Counted from the stretch's first letter, positions 23,620 through 34,830 are shown. The stretch: DNA of 64,000 nt from Deroplatys truncata (GCA_030765065.1 CM060990.1:216357290-216421289); one strand, 5' to 3'. The notes: generated from the sequence alone by a model not told the origin. Made by a program: numbers and translations.

Positions 23620-24235
23620 GCCCATGATTTTCAGATGTCATGTGTGCAAAGCCTCCGATAATTAAGTTTCAGTTCCCTTCACTTCAATTATTAGCGGTAG
23701 TTCGGGTTCGGAAAAAACGTTTTCTGTGTAAATTTGATTAACAATCTGAAACGTTTATATACTGTATACGAATTTGGCAATATTGTGTGGTGTTACAGTG
23801 AAAAAGCAGCCGTTCCTTCGGAATTGACAGGAGTCAAGTTTCATGTAGGAGTGCCTGAATTTAAAAATACAAAAGGAGAACCAACATTAATTGTATTGGA
23901 TGAACTTTTAAACTCTGCTTACTATAAAGAGGTTTGTGATTTATTAACCAAAGGAAGTCACCATAGAATATAAGCGTTGTTTTGATTACTCAACATTTAT
24001 TTAATCAGGGAAAGTATTGCAGAGATATTTCGTTGCACGTCAAGTATATAGTTGTCTTTAAAATATTAGGAATAAAAGTCAAGTTACGCATCTGACTAGG
24101 CAGGTGTATCCCGAAGATTGGAGAGGCCTCTTTGAGGCGTACATGGACGCAACGGTAAAACCTCGTGGCTACCTTCTTTTCCATTTATGCCAAGAAACTA
24201 GCCAATTACTTAGGTTTAGAACCAACACATTTTGA
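23620..24235 (+). pseudogene. Polinton FtsK/HerA-type genome-packaging ATPase (A32-like), broken
   Basis: P-loop ATPase thought to pump DNA into the capsid. The Walker A region reads VPFTSIISGSSGSEKTFSV near 23,670, where the last Gly before Lys is replaced by Glu. The next stretch, 23,734-23,973, has GNIVWCYSEKAAVPSEL, then PTLIVLDELL (Walker B), then VCDLLTKGSHHR, a strongly conserved Polinton signature. After a frame change it ends at 24,235 with RQVYPEDWRGLFEAYMDAT, KPRGYLLFHL and LLRFRTNTF. Total length (about 200 residues) is near the family size. At least three disruptions. Confidence 0.9.
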
Positions 24236-24421
24236 ATGGTAATTGCAAGTTAAATAATTGCCCAATAGGAAAACTTGGGCAGTACAAAACGTATCAGGTT
24301 GATTAACGAAAAAGAGAAAGTTTCTGCTTAAACAAAACGTATAATACAAAAGGGTGGTTTTTTATTCCTTTGCTCTCAGCTGTCCTCGCGGAAATTTAAT
24401 TAAATTTAAATGTTGTAAAAA
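24236..24421. other. short intergenic segment of the Polinton
   Basis: AT-rich; no motif seen. Confidence 0.4.
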
Positions 24422-25098
24422 TTGTTATTGGCTTTCCCGGCATTTTTGAATGTAAATGCTTGTAAAAGAAAAAAAGAACGATTAGAAGAAAAAGCAAAGA
24501 TCTACAAGGAGTGGATTCAAAGAAGATCCAAGCTGCCGCTTGCGCTCCCGCCATCGCTGACGTCTCCCCCTGTCAGGAACAAATTGGTTTTCCCCTCCAA
24601 TAATGATGACGCCGCCGCCGCCGCCGCCCCAGTCGATTTAAGAAAGGAAGAGAAGCGGGAGGTTGAAAACTGTACAAAAGATAATTTCGGTCATCTTGCT
24701 GGATCCTATTTGGCGCCATATCTACACACACCTCGGGCTGCGGACAACGTTTTTTGGCATTTATAGAGATGAAGACGCAAGCTTTAAAATTGGGATTCTT
24801 TGATTAAAATAGAATTATTTATGTTAAAAATAAACATTTTAAGGGTATGAAAGGACTTTGGAAACTCTTAACGAGAAGAAATGTTCACATGTCTGCCGTA
24901 TTTTCAACACATATGAATAAATATAAACAAATTCCTCTGCTTACCAATGGACATTTGCAGAATAACGAACCTTTTAATCAGATCAAATCCAACAGGGGAA
25001 AGAAATACACGGATGTAATAGCAAAAGTATTTCCTTCGAAGGCCATCGGAGACGAACAGCAGCAGAGGTGGAGCACATATAAATGCGATAATGCATAA
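24422..25098 (+). pseudogene. conserved Polinton hypothetical protein (GLWELL type), frameshifted
   Basis: The first frame (24,422-24,766) starts with a charged helix (KRKKERLEEKAKIYKEWIQR, likely coiled coil), then a proline-rich and an alanine-rich linker (AAAAAAP from a GCC-repeat run) and ends RAADNVFWHL. After a frame change, 24,847-25,098 encodes KGLWKLLTRRNV, then YKQIPLLTNGHLQNNEP and NRGKKYTDVIAKVFPS. The pattern GLWELL...YKxIL...TN.HL...N.G.KY occurs in an uncharacterised protein common in arthropod Polintons, by memory of the family. Function unknown. It sits directly upstream of the integrase. Confidence 0.6.
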
Positions 25099-25119
25099 AA
25101 AAACATTTTCACGACCCAC

Positions 25120-25505
25120 GCTTTCTAAACATTCCACCAAATGCAATAAAAATGAACAAATACTGAAAGACTGGCTTTTGCAGTATGATGCCTACACTTA
25201 ACACGAACCTGCAAGAAAGCGATTTCAAAGAAATGTTTATACCGTAAACAACATGAATGATGTGTGGGAAGTTGATATGGCAGGTCTTCAGTGTTTGACC
25301 AAATGGAACGACGGCACCAAGTACATTTTGACGTGCGTGGACTGTTTCTCTAGATTCGCGTACGTATAGCCTTTAAAATCTAAGAGCAGTCGAGCCACCG
25401 CCGTTGCCTTCACCAAAATTCTAGCTGACGTCAGGCATCCTTTAGCCGTGAAATCTGGTAAGGAAAAATCATCTTTAAGATCCGATTTTCAAAATCTTTT
25501 GAAAT
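25120..25505 (+). pseudogene. Polinton retroviral-type integrase, N-terminal part (split by insert)
   Basis: Catalyses joining of Polinton ends to target DNA, leaving a 6-bp duplication. After one frame change near 25,200 the frame reads EPARKRFQRNVYTVNN, WEVDMAGLQCLTKWNDGTKY (first catalytic Asp) and LTCVDCFSRFAYV, followed by an in-frame TAG at about 25,368, then KSKSSRATAVAFTKIL. The region that should hold the second catalytic Asp (TDxGxEF in the family) reads VKSGKEKSS, so it is lost. Coding similarity runs up to LLKW at 25,505, where the nested element begins; it resumes at 44,390. Confidence 0.9.
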
Positions 25506-25511
25506 GGAGGG
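25506..25511. repeat. target site duplication of the nested palindromic element, left copy
   Basis: GGAGGG; the right copy at 44,384-44,389 is GGATGG (5 of 6 identical). Removing the insert and one copy brings the two integrase halves into the same frame, which confirms the boundary independently. Confidence 0.88.
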
Positions 25512-25544
25512 AGTAGCATATTATAGGGGAAGCTGGCACAGTGT

Positions 25545-26960
25545 TTTGCGTTTATATGGGAAAGGATAGGGAAAACGAGGGTATATGCTAGGTTCAGAGG
25601 CCCTTCAAGAGGGAAAAATGCGTTTATTTGGGGAAGATAGGGACTACGAGGATCGATGCTAGGCTAAGACAGGGGTTGAAGGACTGGGAATGTGCTTTAT
25701 ATGTGAAGGTAGGGAATACGAGAAGAAGTTCTATGCTAGACAGGGTTTGAGGTATGCAGAATGACTTTTTATGGGAAAGATAGGGAAAACGTGAACAGAT
25801 AATAGGCTAGACAGATGCTGAAGCAGGGGGAATATAGGCTTATACGGGAGAGATACGGAATGTAAGGAGAGGTACTCGACTAGACAGGGATTGAAGGGTA
25901 GAATATGACTTTTATATGGGAGAGGTATTAGGCTAGGAGGGTTTGAATGACAGAGTATGCGTTTATATGGAGAGACGAGGAAAACGAGGGGAGTAGCTAG
26001 GTTGGAGGAGCGTTCAAGGAGGAAAATGCGCTTATGTGGGAAAGGATAGGGAAAACGAGGGTAGATGCGACGGTTCAAGGAGGAAAATGCGTTTATAGGG
26101 GAGAGATAGGGAATACCAGGGCTGATGCTAGGCAAGTCAGATGCTAAAGGAGGGAGGGATACGCATTATACGAGATAGATAGGGAATACAAGGAAAGGTG
26201 CTATACTAAAACAGAACCTGAAGGGTGGAATATGGCGTTTTATATGGGAGAGATAGCGAGCCGAGGAGAGGTATTAGGCTAGGAGGTTTGAATGATAGAG
26301 TAGGCGTTGATATACGAGAGATAGGGAATACGAGGTCGATGCTAGGATAGACAGGGTTGAAGTAGGGGAATGTGCCTTATATGAGAGAGGTAGGGAATAT
26401 GAGGAGAATTGTTAGGCTAGACAGGGTTTGAGGTGTGGAATATGCGTTTATATGGGAAAGATAGGGAAAACGTGAGCAGATAATAGGCTAGACAGATGCT
26501 GAAGGAGGGGGATATAGGCTTATAGGGGAGAGAGATAGGGAATACGAGGAGAGGTGCTAGACTAGAGAGATGCTGACGGAGGAAGGGATACGCTTTATAC
26601 GGAAGAAATAGGGAATACGAGGAGAGGTACTAGACCATACAGAGGTTTAGAGTAGAGTATGCGTTTATATGTATGAGAGGTATAGGATCAGGAGGAGAGG
26701 TATTGGGCTAAGGAGGTTGAGTATGCGTTTATATGGAGAGACGAGGAAAACGAAGGTAGGTGCTAGGTTGAGAGAGTCTTCAAGGAGGAAAATGCATTTA
26801 TATGAGAGCGGTAGGGAATACGAGGAGAGGTGCTAGTCTTGACAAGGGTTGAGGAGTAGAGTATACGTTTATATGGGAGAAATATAGAAAACGGGTGTGG
26901 TACAAGGATAGACAGGGGTTGAAGGGGGAGGAGGAATGTAGGTTTATACGGTAATATAGA
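25545..26960 (+). repeat. 72-bp minisatellite at left terminus of palindrome 1
   Basis: About 20 diverged units of 70-74 bp with the core TTTATATGGGAAAGATAGGG, then AAAACGAGG or AATACGAGG, GTGCTAGGCTAGACAG and GGTTGAAGGA. The sequence is purine-rich on the plus strand. Long open frames across it (for example 25,731-26,135 minus) come from the missing stop codons in the repeat and are not genes. Confidence 0.9.
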
Positions 26961-27174
26961 GAGTAATTAGATTATAAAACATTTCTCATCCAACGTTACA
27001 ACACTTTTATATACTTTTTTTCTAAACCTTACAACATTTTTATATGTTAAACAGTAGTGCACGAGACGGAGAGGGACAAACTGTATATCGGTTCACAGTG
27101 AAGTATACGTCCTAACCTATCCCCACCTTGTATGCTCTATATCTTCTCATTGTCTATTCATTCCTATCATCATC

Positions 27175-27335
27175 TAACATAATCACGTAACAAGACGTAA
27201 CCAACAAACGTAACCAGTAACAAGACGTTACATCACGTGACATCTCGTAACCAGAAACGTCAGACGACGTAACAACACGTAGCAACCATTTAACCACGTA
27301 ACAAAACGTGAGAACAACACGTAACCAGCCCATTG
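27175..27335. repeat. ACGTAAC iteron cluster, left arm
   Basis: About a dozen copies of ACGTAAC or one-base variants (ACGTTAC, ACGTGAC, ACGTAGC) with irregular 3-12-base spacing in 150 bases. The mirrored cluster lies at about 42,575-42,725. Such iterons are typical of replication or transcription protein binding sites; no function is shown. Confidence 0.75.
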
Positions 27336-27783
27336 CTAAGGCAATCTAAACTAATCCATCCTTCATAACTTAGACAATAAGTACGAGGGCCTAGCCTAGA
27401 TTAACCTGACCAATCCCAAACGTTCCTCTCATCATCTGTTCTACTCAGTCATCGTCTAACCCAATCTAGCTATCCAGAGATAACCTCGACTTTCTTTTAG
27501 TGAAATTGCAATGTTTTATTCAGGTTTTAATATTCGAGAGTTTTAATTGAAAAGTTTACGTCAACATACCTTTATTTTAGTTCGTTGTAGGTGTCTCCCC
27601 CCTTTTTATCTAGGCTTGAGACTAGCACTAGGATTGCTCCTAATGGCAGGGTTACCACCTTCCCTTCCATCTTCTTCTTTCTTCATCAGTCGTCTGCTAG
27701 TTGCATACACAGCACACGGATAACCTTCATTTCTTTAAGATTGTAGACTCACGAGAAAATCTTTATCTTTGACTTACATTCTT
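27336..27783. other. spacer between iterons and polymerase 3' end, left arm
   Basis: No coding frame. Contains the block around GGGTTACCACCTTCCCTTCC that is mirrored in the right arm. It would be the 3' flank of the outward-reading polymerase gene. Confidence 0.4.
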
Positions 27784-30700
27784 TTAAGCGCTGGTTGTAA
27801 TGGTGTAATGTCCATACGCATATGTCATTATTTCATCCTCAGCAATAACTCTTTTATAATCAAAGGGACTCAATGTAATTTTATTCACTTGCACTGTGGT
27901 AACAGCGTGCTTTCGTGATAGGATTAGATTCATGGGTGTTCTGATGATTTCTCCGGTTTTAAGACAGTCAGCATAACTCTCAAATGTAATGTACTGATTA
28001 GTAGCACTACGTTTTATGCCTTTAATCTTTTTTATCATTGAGCGTTGGATATCTAGGGCGTACATCTTAGGTCGTAGTCCGACAAAGCGCAGGATGATTT
28101 TACCACTAGCCTCATCTTTAAATTTTCCCAACACCTTCTTGTTTAGAGCTGAATAGCATATATGGTTGACAGGGTAATCAGCTGTATCTAGGTGTTCGAG
28201 AAAACGTAGCTTGTCTACACATCTTCAGTCATCACACGATGAATGGACGCATCAGTGTCCATATACATCAGCTTCAGGTTTTCATATCCATAATATGGCA
28301 GCAACACATCATAATGATAGTGGTACATTAATGTCTTGGAGATGTCCAACACACTCATTCCAATGTATATAGGCTTGTTGAATACGATCTGACGAGAGGC
28401 CATATGCACAGCAGCTAGATTAGCAGCATATATTGTTCGATCGATAAACGTAGGCTTTGCAATTAACTTTTCCAGAGTTTTCTCGTTTGTCACCAACCGT
28501 ATATCCACACGATTACAAAGGTTTCCCATTGATTTTCCAAACATAGCATTGTTGAACAGTTTGTAGAGATCCTTCTCAAAATCATTTGCAGCCTTTTGTC
28601 GTAGTCTGTTGTTAAATTCCACATACGGTTTTAACCACTGTGACTGTCGGAACTGTAGCACACGATGGATTTTTGTTAACCGTAGTCCATGACTAAGAGC
28701 TTGCTTCAAAGTCATGTAATGTACTACATACTTCTTTCGTGATCCAAGATGAGGAATTAGCTTCTTTGTAGTCGAATCCTTTGGTTTCAGACACTCGGGC
28801 AGGAATGGTAAATCATTATGCAGATCATGGAAATCAGCAGGATACTCGATGTCAACTTCTAATATGTATCCATGAGGATCATCTTCTTCTAGTCTTTGTA
28901 AGTTTATTTCTTCAGGTGAAACCCACTGAAATCCACCAAACGGAAGGGCGTGACATATTTCCCAACCATATTGGTTATTAGCGTCCACGTATGTGATGAA
29001 TTCGGTTGGTCTCGACGGATCAAACTTGTCCATGTAAGTGTTATTAGCCTCTGCATACCGATGTGAAACTTGGCATAAACCTCCTCTTATGCCGGATTCC
29101 ACCATGAGTAGTTGGTCATAATCTTGCAACAGCTCCAGTGCGATTCCAGTATACAGTAACATGGCGTCCCATGTAAGTCCTGGAGAGGTAAAATAATGTG
29201 CTGGATCAACTTTGTGCGTTTTGAGGGTTTGATCTCTAAATGTCTCAAAGACATCAGCTAGAAGAAGTACATCAGATATTAAGCAGAGGTCGCTGTACTC
29301 ACCCAGGTTTCTTGCATTAAACAGCTCCCATACATTTCTAGCGTGATCGTAGTCAGCATCACTCTTCATTCAATTTATTGTAGAAAGAGTCCTTTGGAGG
29401 AAGGCAGGGTTTGTTCAAAACATCCCATGAAGTGACGTAATCATAGGGAAATACACCCTTACGTGTCAACAACTTCATCTTGTCTTCTCCGAAGTGTTTC
29501 AGTGTTTCAGGGTACGATATTAGATTCTTCACCAGCTTATCCAAGCTCGTACTGAGAAACCAAAAACTATCTACAAACCGAAGCTTTATATCTCCTACAT
29601 ACTTGGAGAATGATATATAGCTTTCTTCAGAGCTAGGAATTACTTCCACCCGCTCACTTGTACATCCCAGCTCCTTAACAATGAAGTGTGAGTCATATCC
29701 GCTGAGGTTGTGCATGAAGACTGGAATATATTTAGGTGTTTTGCAGGCTAAATTACATTCATTATGTAGACTTCCCCGATATTCACCACTGATGTGATCC
29801 TGGTCGCGTACTTTATAGTTCTCTTGAGTAAAGGTTTTTCCACACAAGTAGCATACTGTGGAGGCGATGAAATCCATCTGCTGTTGATCTGTAAGTTTCA
29901 GGGGCATGACAGATTTGTATATATTATTAATTTCCTTTGCAAGGAACGACAGATATTCCACAAACTTCTGAGAAGCATCAACACCACGATATACATAGGG
30001 ATGCTTAGGAAGACCAGTTTCGAGATGTTCAACGTTGGTTGATGGTTTAACATAAACGCAGAAACTCATGGGAACATGCTGCTGATAAGGGGATGTATAT
30101 GAAGTTTCAGGATTGGTTATGCATGTATGACATGGGGCGAGAATGCTTTCAAAGTCGGCGTAGATGACGTAAGGTAGTTTCAACATCCTTTCAAAATTTT
30201 TAAACTGTAGCCATAACTACCCTTGCAACACCATGCTGATTACAGATGGAGGCATGTTCTTGTAGTTTTTCCAGTCCACTTCGACCGCACTGATCATCAA
30301 AATGTGTAAAACAACGCTTACAGGTATAAACACGTTCTTTATGCATAGTTTTCTGACGTCGAATAAGTTTTTCAAAATTCTTTATATAGACGTAGTGATG
30401 TCTCCCACTACTGTCACTCAATAGCAGGAGGTCACGATGGTCAGGTAGTTCAATCTCAGCAACCTTTATCGGATACACTTCATGCTTATCAGCCAGACCG
30501 AAGACGTTGATAGACATCTTGTTAAGCTACTCAAATTTAGGTATTTGAGAAAGTGGCGTAGGGTAGGAAACACAGCTGAAGTCGTATTTATTTTGAAGTT
30601 CCACAGCAAGCAGAGCCCAATTGCTGCCCTTAAGCTGAGACTCCTCCATTTCAGTAACCATCTTCTTCATTTTCGTTTCCAACATAAAGTCCAGATCCGT

Positions 30701-31216
30701 TTCTAGGAAAACAGCTTGATTCCGTGTTTTAAATGTTTTGTCGCAGGTTTCTCCGACACTGTTAACAAATCTACACTCATCTAACAGATTAATTTTCACA
30801 CTTTTGTGAATACCAAGCTCTTTATGTACAGCCTGGATTATCCGCTGTTTCGCCTCATGCAGGTACATATTCAGGTCCTTAGCTGATTCACAACGTATAA
30901 AATATGATTTCAAGCGTCCATTGAACGAAGCTTCATATTCTTTCATGTCACAGTCGTCCAATGTAGAAAATAACTCATGCTTTGTCGATTCTAATCTACG
31001 TTTCTTCTCAGGTCTGTTTATTTCACACGCATCTTCGTGGCGGTGACCCTTATAACTGTCTTTGAAGGCTACATTACAATATTTACACTTGAAGAGCTTT
31101 CTACAACGTAGCTCATGTCGTCTTTTATCATATCCACGGAGGAACTTCTTACAGCATTTACCACAAGAATATCCTGAGGCACTAGGAATGATATCCTTAC
31201 ATGAGGACTTATTCAT
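27784..31216 (-). pseudogene. protein-primed-type DNA polymerase B with zinc fingers and endonuclease VII-like module, left-arm copy
   Basis: Reads outward, from 31,216 to 27,784, about 1,090 residues over five open pieces. Piece 1 (31,216-30,527): C2H2-like fingers, CGKCCKKFLRGYDKRRHELRC and CKYCNVAFKDSYKGHRHEDAC overlapping in tandem, then a basic linker. Piece 2: CKRCFTHFDD finger. Piece 3 (30,186-29,359): YADFES (exo I), CYLCGKTF with HISGEYRGSLHNECN (endonuclease VII-like), HNLSGYDSHF (exo II). Piece 4 (29,369-28,215): YSDLCLISDVLLLADVF (exo III), VDANNQYGWE (motif A), FNNAMFGKSMGNL (motif B), LMYMDTDA (motif C, Ser replaced by Ala). Piece 5: GKFKDE, GLRPKMYAL, TYAYGHY. Copy-specific lesions: TAG at about 30,526 and an 8-base deletion near 29,362. 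It differs strongly from the host Polinton polymerase. Confidence 0.93.
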
Positions 31217-31560
31217 TTTTCTTCTTGATATAATAAGGTATTAACCTTTCTTCAAGGAAATGTACGCCTCTTTACCTTGATAACGCTTTAGAAGTTTGAT
31301 TATTTTCTGAGAGAACAGCAATGTTAACACCTCAGAGATGATCAACAGATTGAAGTTCAATGCTAGAGGTCGCTCTATTTATAGAGGAAGCACGGACCTT
31401 TTTAGATCAATTATATCCTGATGATTAATACTAATAACGGTGATGAAGCGTGTAAGCTCTTATATTTAAATTCGTGTTACACTGATGTTCGAGCGTCTCC
31501 GTACAGTTTCGAGTGCTTAGAGAAAGTGTAATGTATTGCGAGGATGATGTATTGTTTGGC
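31217..31560. other. 5' flank of the left-arm polymerase
   Basis: Only the left arm has this segment. It holds the presumed promoter side of the gene; no TATA box that I would call. From 31,487 the sequence is homologous to 58,240-58,450 in palindrome 2. Confidence 0.45.
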
Positions 31561-31690
31561 TATAATCGTACAGATTCGGGGGCTTGACTCGTGAAGGTGA
31601 TGAACGATCCGTTGACCGAGCAAAAGGCAAGCATTCCCCCTGCGCAACGAAACCTAGAAGCAAAAAAGATGCGAATGAAAGTAAATCTGG
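31487..31690 (+). repeat. module shared between palindrome 1 and palindrome 2
   Basis: TTCGAGCGTCTCCGTA, ATGTATTGTTTGG, ATAATCGTACAGATTC and GCGCAACGAAACCTAGAAGC are shared with 58,240-58,450 (same orientation) and, in reverse complement, with 56,920-57,120. It links the two palindromes as relatives. Confidence 0.85.
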
Positions 31691-33425
31691 GCAGCATACG
31701 CCACGCAGGCATTCGCCTGCAGACCAGGGAAAACCACGAAAAATCCATAACCAGAGTGAGCGAACAATGGGAATCGAACCAGGGAGACCTTCAGATTGTT
31801 GATGTTAAAGATGTGAATTATATAGAATGGAAGGAAATCGTGACAGCATACACCTCTCAGGATTCGCCTGCAGCCCAAAGAAAACCATGAAAAATCCCAG
31901 GCTAGAGTGAGCGTCGAACGGGACCAGAACCAGGGACTCTAGAAGCATACCTGAAAGATATAAATGAAAAAGATTTAAAGGGAAAGGAAAACGGAATCAA
32001 CGAGAAACCGCCCATGCGTTCGCCTGCAGACCAAGGCAAACCATAAAAAATATGATGTAGGAGTGAGCAACCAATGGGTATCGAACTCCTGAACCCTAAA
32101 AGCACACGTAAAAGATGCAGATTATATAGAATAAGAGGAAATCGGAATCGATGACAAACCATTCAGACATTCGCCTACAGACCAGGGAAAACCACAAAAA
32201 TCTCATGCTAGACTGAGCGTCGAACGGGACTTGAACCAGGGACTCTAGAAGCATACGTGAAAGATATAAATGAAAAAGATTTAAAGGGAAAGGAAAACGG
32301 AATCAACGAGAAACCACCCAGGCGTTCGCCTGCAGACCAAGACAAGCCATAAAGAATATGATGTCGGAGTGAGAAACCAATGGGTATCGAACTCCTGAAC
32401 CCTAAAAGCACACGTAAAAGATGCAAATTATATAGAATGAAAGTAAATCGTGATAGATGAGAAACCACCCACACATTCGCCTACAGACCAGGCAAAATCA
32501 CGAAAAATATGATGTCAGAGTGAACAACCAACGGCAGTCGAACGAGGGAAACCTTCAGATTGTATACGTGAAAGATGTAAATCAAATAAAATGAAAGAAA
32601 ATCGTGATAGATGGGGTACCACTCAGGCATTCGCCTGCACACCAGGGAAAAACCATGAAAAATCCCAGGATAGAGCGAGCGACAGACGGGAACCCAAACA
32701 AAGGAGCCTAGAAGCACACGTGAAAGATGTAAATCAAATAAAATGAAAGAAAATCGTGATAGATGAGAAGCCACCCAGATATTCGCCTACAGACCGGGGA
32801 AAATCACGAAAAATATGATGTCAGAGTGAACAACCAACGGCAATCGAACGAGGGAAACCTTCGGATTGCACACGTGAAAGATGTAAATCAAATAAAATGA
32901 AAGAAAATCGTGATAATTGAGAAAACCAATCAGGCATACGCATGCACACCAGGGAAAACCATGAAAAATTCCAGAATAGAGCGAGCGACCGACAGGGAAA
33001 TCAAACAAAGGACTAGAAGCACACGCGAAAGATGTAAATCAAATAAAATGAAAGAAAATCGAAATCGATGAGAAACCACTCAGGCATTCGCTCGCAGACC
33101 AGGGAAATCGAAAAAATCTAATGTCAGAGTGAACATCCAACGGCAATCGAACCAGGGAGATCTTCAGATTGTACAGTGAAAGATGTAAATTATATGGAAT
33201 GAAAGGAAATCGCGATAGATGAGAACCCAGCCAGGCATTCGCCTGCAGACCAGCGAAACCCGCGAAAAATCTGAGGTCAGAGTGAACAGCCGATGGTAAT
33301 CGAACCAGGGAGACCATCGGATTATACACGTGAAAGATGTAAATGAAAGGAAAAATAAATCGCGATAGATGAGAAACCGCCCAGGCATTCGCAGGCAGAG
33401 CAGCGAAAACTGCGAGAAACCTAAG
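31690..33425 (-). repeat. ~155-bp tandem array with B-box-like motif per unit, left arm
   Basis: About 11-12 units, landmarks GCATTCGCCTGCAGACCAGG near 31,709, 32,018, 32,168, 32,324, 32,475, 32,629, 32,781, 32,936, 33,085, 33,236 and 33,389. On the minus strand each unit carries CCTGGTTCGATTCCC or a near variant, which fits the pol III B-box consensus (GGTTCGANTCC), followed by a TTTTTCGTGGTTTTCCCTGG stretch and AGGCGAATGCCTG. Long open frames here are chance products of the repeat. Confidence 0.88.
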
Positions 33426-33429
33426 GTCA

Positions 33430-33515
33430 GAGTGACCGTTCCTGCGGAAATCGAACCCACGACCTCGAATGCAAGTCATATACGTTATCGTCTGAACCAG
33501 ACCGTAAAAACAGGT
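33430..33515 (-). repeat. tRNA-like block at the inner end of the array, left arm
   Basis: Minus strand: GGTCTGGTTCAGACGATAAC (D-arm/A-box-like), GACTTGCATTCGAGGTCG (anticodon-arm-like) and GTGGGTTCGATTTCC (B-box). It resembles the head of a tRNA-derived SINE; a mirrored copy is at 36,705-36,790 and relatives occur in palindrome 2. The acceptor stem does not close, so it is not a tRNA gene. Confidence 0.7.
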
Positions 33516-34830
33516 TAATACCATACAACTCATAACAATAGAATGCCGTGCCAGATGACGTCATACCTGTAGACAGACTGTCGGGGGTCAGTCGACAGGC
33601 TGAAACGCGCTTGATCGTTCAGACAGATGTTTACATTCAATGCCTACCATACCAACACCTCAATCCATTTCACAGCAAAGTTAAAATGTTTTTATTATAA
33701 GACTTTCTCTCTTTATTTAATTAAATTCATGTATATACCCTATTATTTCACGTTTTTAGTACTTTCTTTCCCTCGTCCCTCTCATTCACCCTAAAGAATC
33801 AGTACACAATATGACATTTTTATTCGCTTAATGTCCATTTATCACAGAAAACCATGCTTAATTCGCAGTTATCACAGAAACCGCTCACGAGCAAAGTATT
33901 TTTTTCCAGAGTTACACGGATTTTAAGCTTGTAGGATCGTATTAGAAAATGTATCATATTTTATCAGTTCAAAGAGGGTAAACATTTTTAAAGTCATCGA
34001 TTCCAGCTATTTACACTTAGCGTAAAGATTATGATATTTCATTTTTAAAGCCGTCTTGTTAAATATAATGTCTCGCAATCCATTTTTAAAATTAAATCAT
34101 ACATGCGTTTAATGCATATAATGGATGTCTTCATATACCCAATATGGCTGCTTTGCACGTTAAACCATTCAATATGGCTGCTTCCTCACAGCTACTCGCG
34201 GTGAGTGGGACCGCGTGCTTTCGACTCTCTCCGCTAGAGTGAGCGTACTCTGTAGGTTGAGAGCTGTAGCGTGAGGGTAGCAGGGGGAGGCTACCGGTCC
34301 TAGCGAGAGTGGGGCGGGAATAACCAGGTCTAATTAGGGATGCAGTATAGAGGACACTTCACTATGCCCGAGAGGCTCGTCCAGGGAGGAAGTATAGCTG
34401 TCGCATTCATTTTAAGACGCGTCGACGTATCGCGTGTTCGTTACGTTATTTTTACCTCTTTTAGTCATGCATTCATCCAAGAGATGTAATTTCATCAGGA
34501 CGACAGTAGTCAAATATGCATTACAAAGAAAATAGTTTTATTTATAAACCTTTATTCGACGTCTTTATCTTAATTACTTTTTGATGTTATTCGAAGATGA
34601 ATTTATATTCATGTCACGCGATTCAGCCTAAGACCACCAGGTCAACTTGGAACAGCAGTCAATGACGCATCACATTCTAAAGATATAATCACCCTTTACC
34701 GCATATCGCTATCTCTTTCCATTCAGGAGATATACGCATTTAATGGTAATAATATATTTTGTGACACACCGCCAATTAAAATAGTCTGTAATCGAATTAA
34801 TTACCTCACAGTAGATAATATATGGCGACT
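33516..34830. other. inner, non-coding part of the left arm
   Basis: AT-rich up to 34.15 kb, then a GC-rich stretch at 34,190-34,330 (CCGCTAGAGTGAGC, GTCCTAGCGAGAGTGGGGCG), then AGTCATGCATTCATCCAAGA, whose relative AGTCATGAATTCATCTAAG stands at 62,377 in palindrome 2. No coding frame. Confidence 0.6.

Larger units (their letters stand above)
25512..34830 (+). repeat. left arm of palindrome 1
   Basis: Inverted copy of 35,395-44,383. The arms align base for base over long stretches (for example the polymerase regions differ by only a few residues per hundred). The left arm uniquely contains about 1.5 kb at 30.6-32.1 kb (polymerase N-terminus and the first array units). Confidence 0.95.

Noticed and set aside
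24608..24632. Alanine tract as evidence of a host regulatory protein
   Set aside because: It arises from a short GCC repeat inside a decayed Polinton gene that has family similarity on the downstream side.
25731..26135. 134-codon frame, mirrored at 43,760-44,164
   Set aside because: Lies wholly within the 72-bp minisatellite, whose length is a multiple of three, so stop-free frames are expected. The conservation between arms is that of the DNA repeat.
31690..33425. CRISPR-like array
   Set aside because: Units are contiguous and diverge throughout, without constant short repeats and unique spacers; the surroundings are eukaryotic transposons.
33430..33515. Functional tRNA gene
   Set aside because: A-box and B-box resemblance only; no closing acceptor stem, and several near copies exist as parts of larger repeats.
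31560..33533. A series of 60-160-codon open frames on the minus strand (and their mirror at 36.6-37.8 kb)
   Set aside because: They follow the 155-bp tandem units, share repeated peptide text such as FPGLQANA in register with the repeat, and have no start context or domain. They are by-products of the array.
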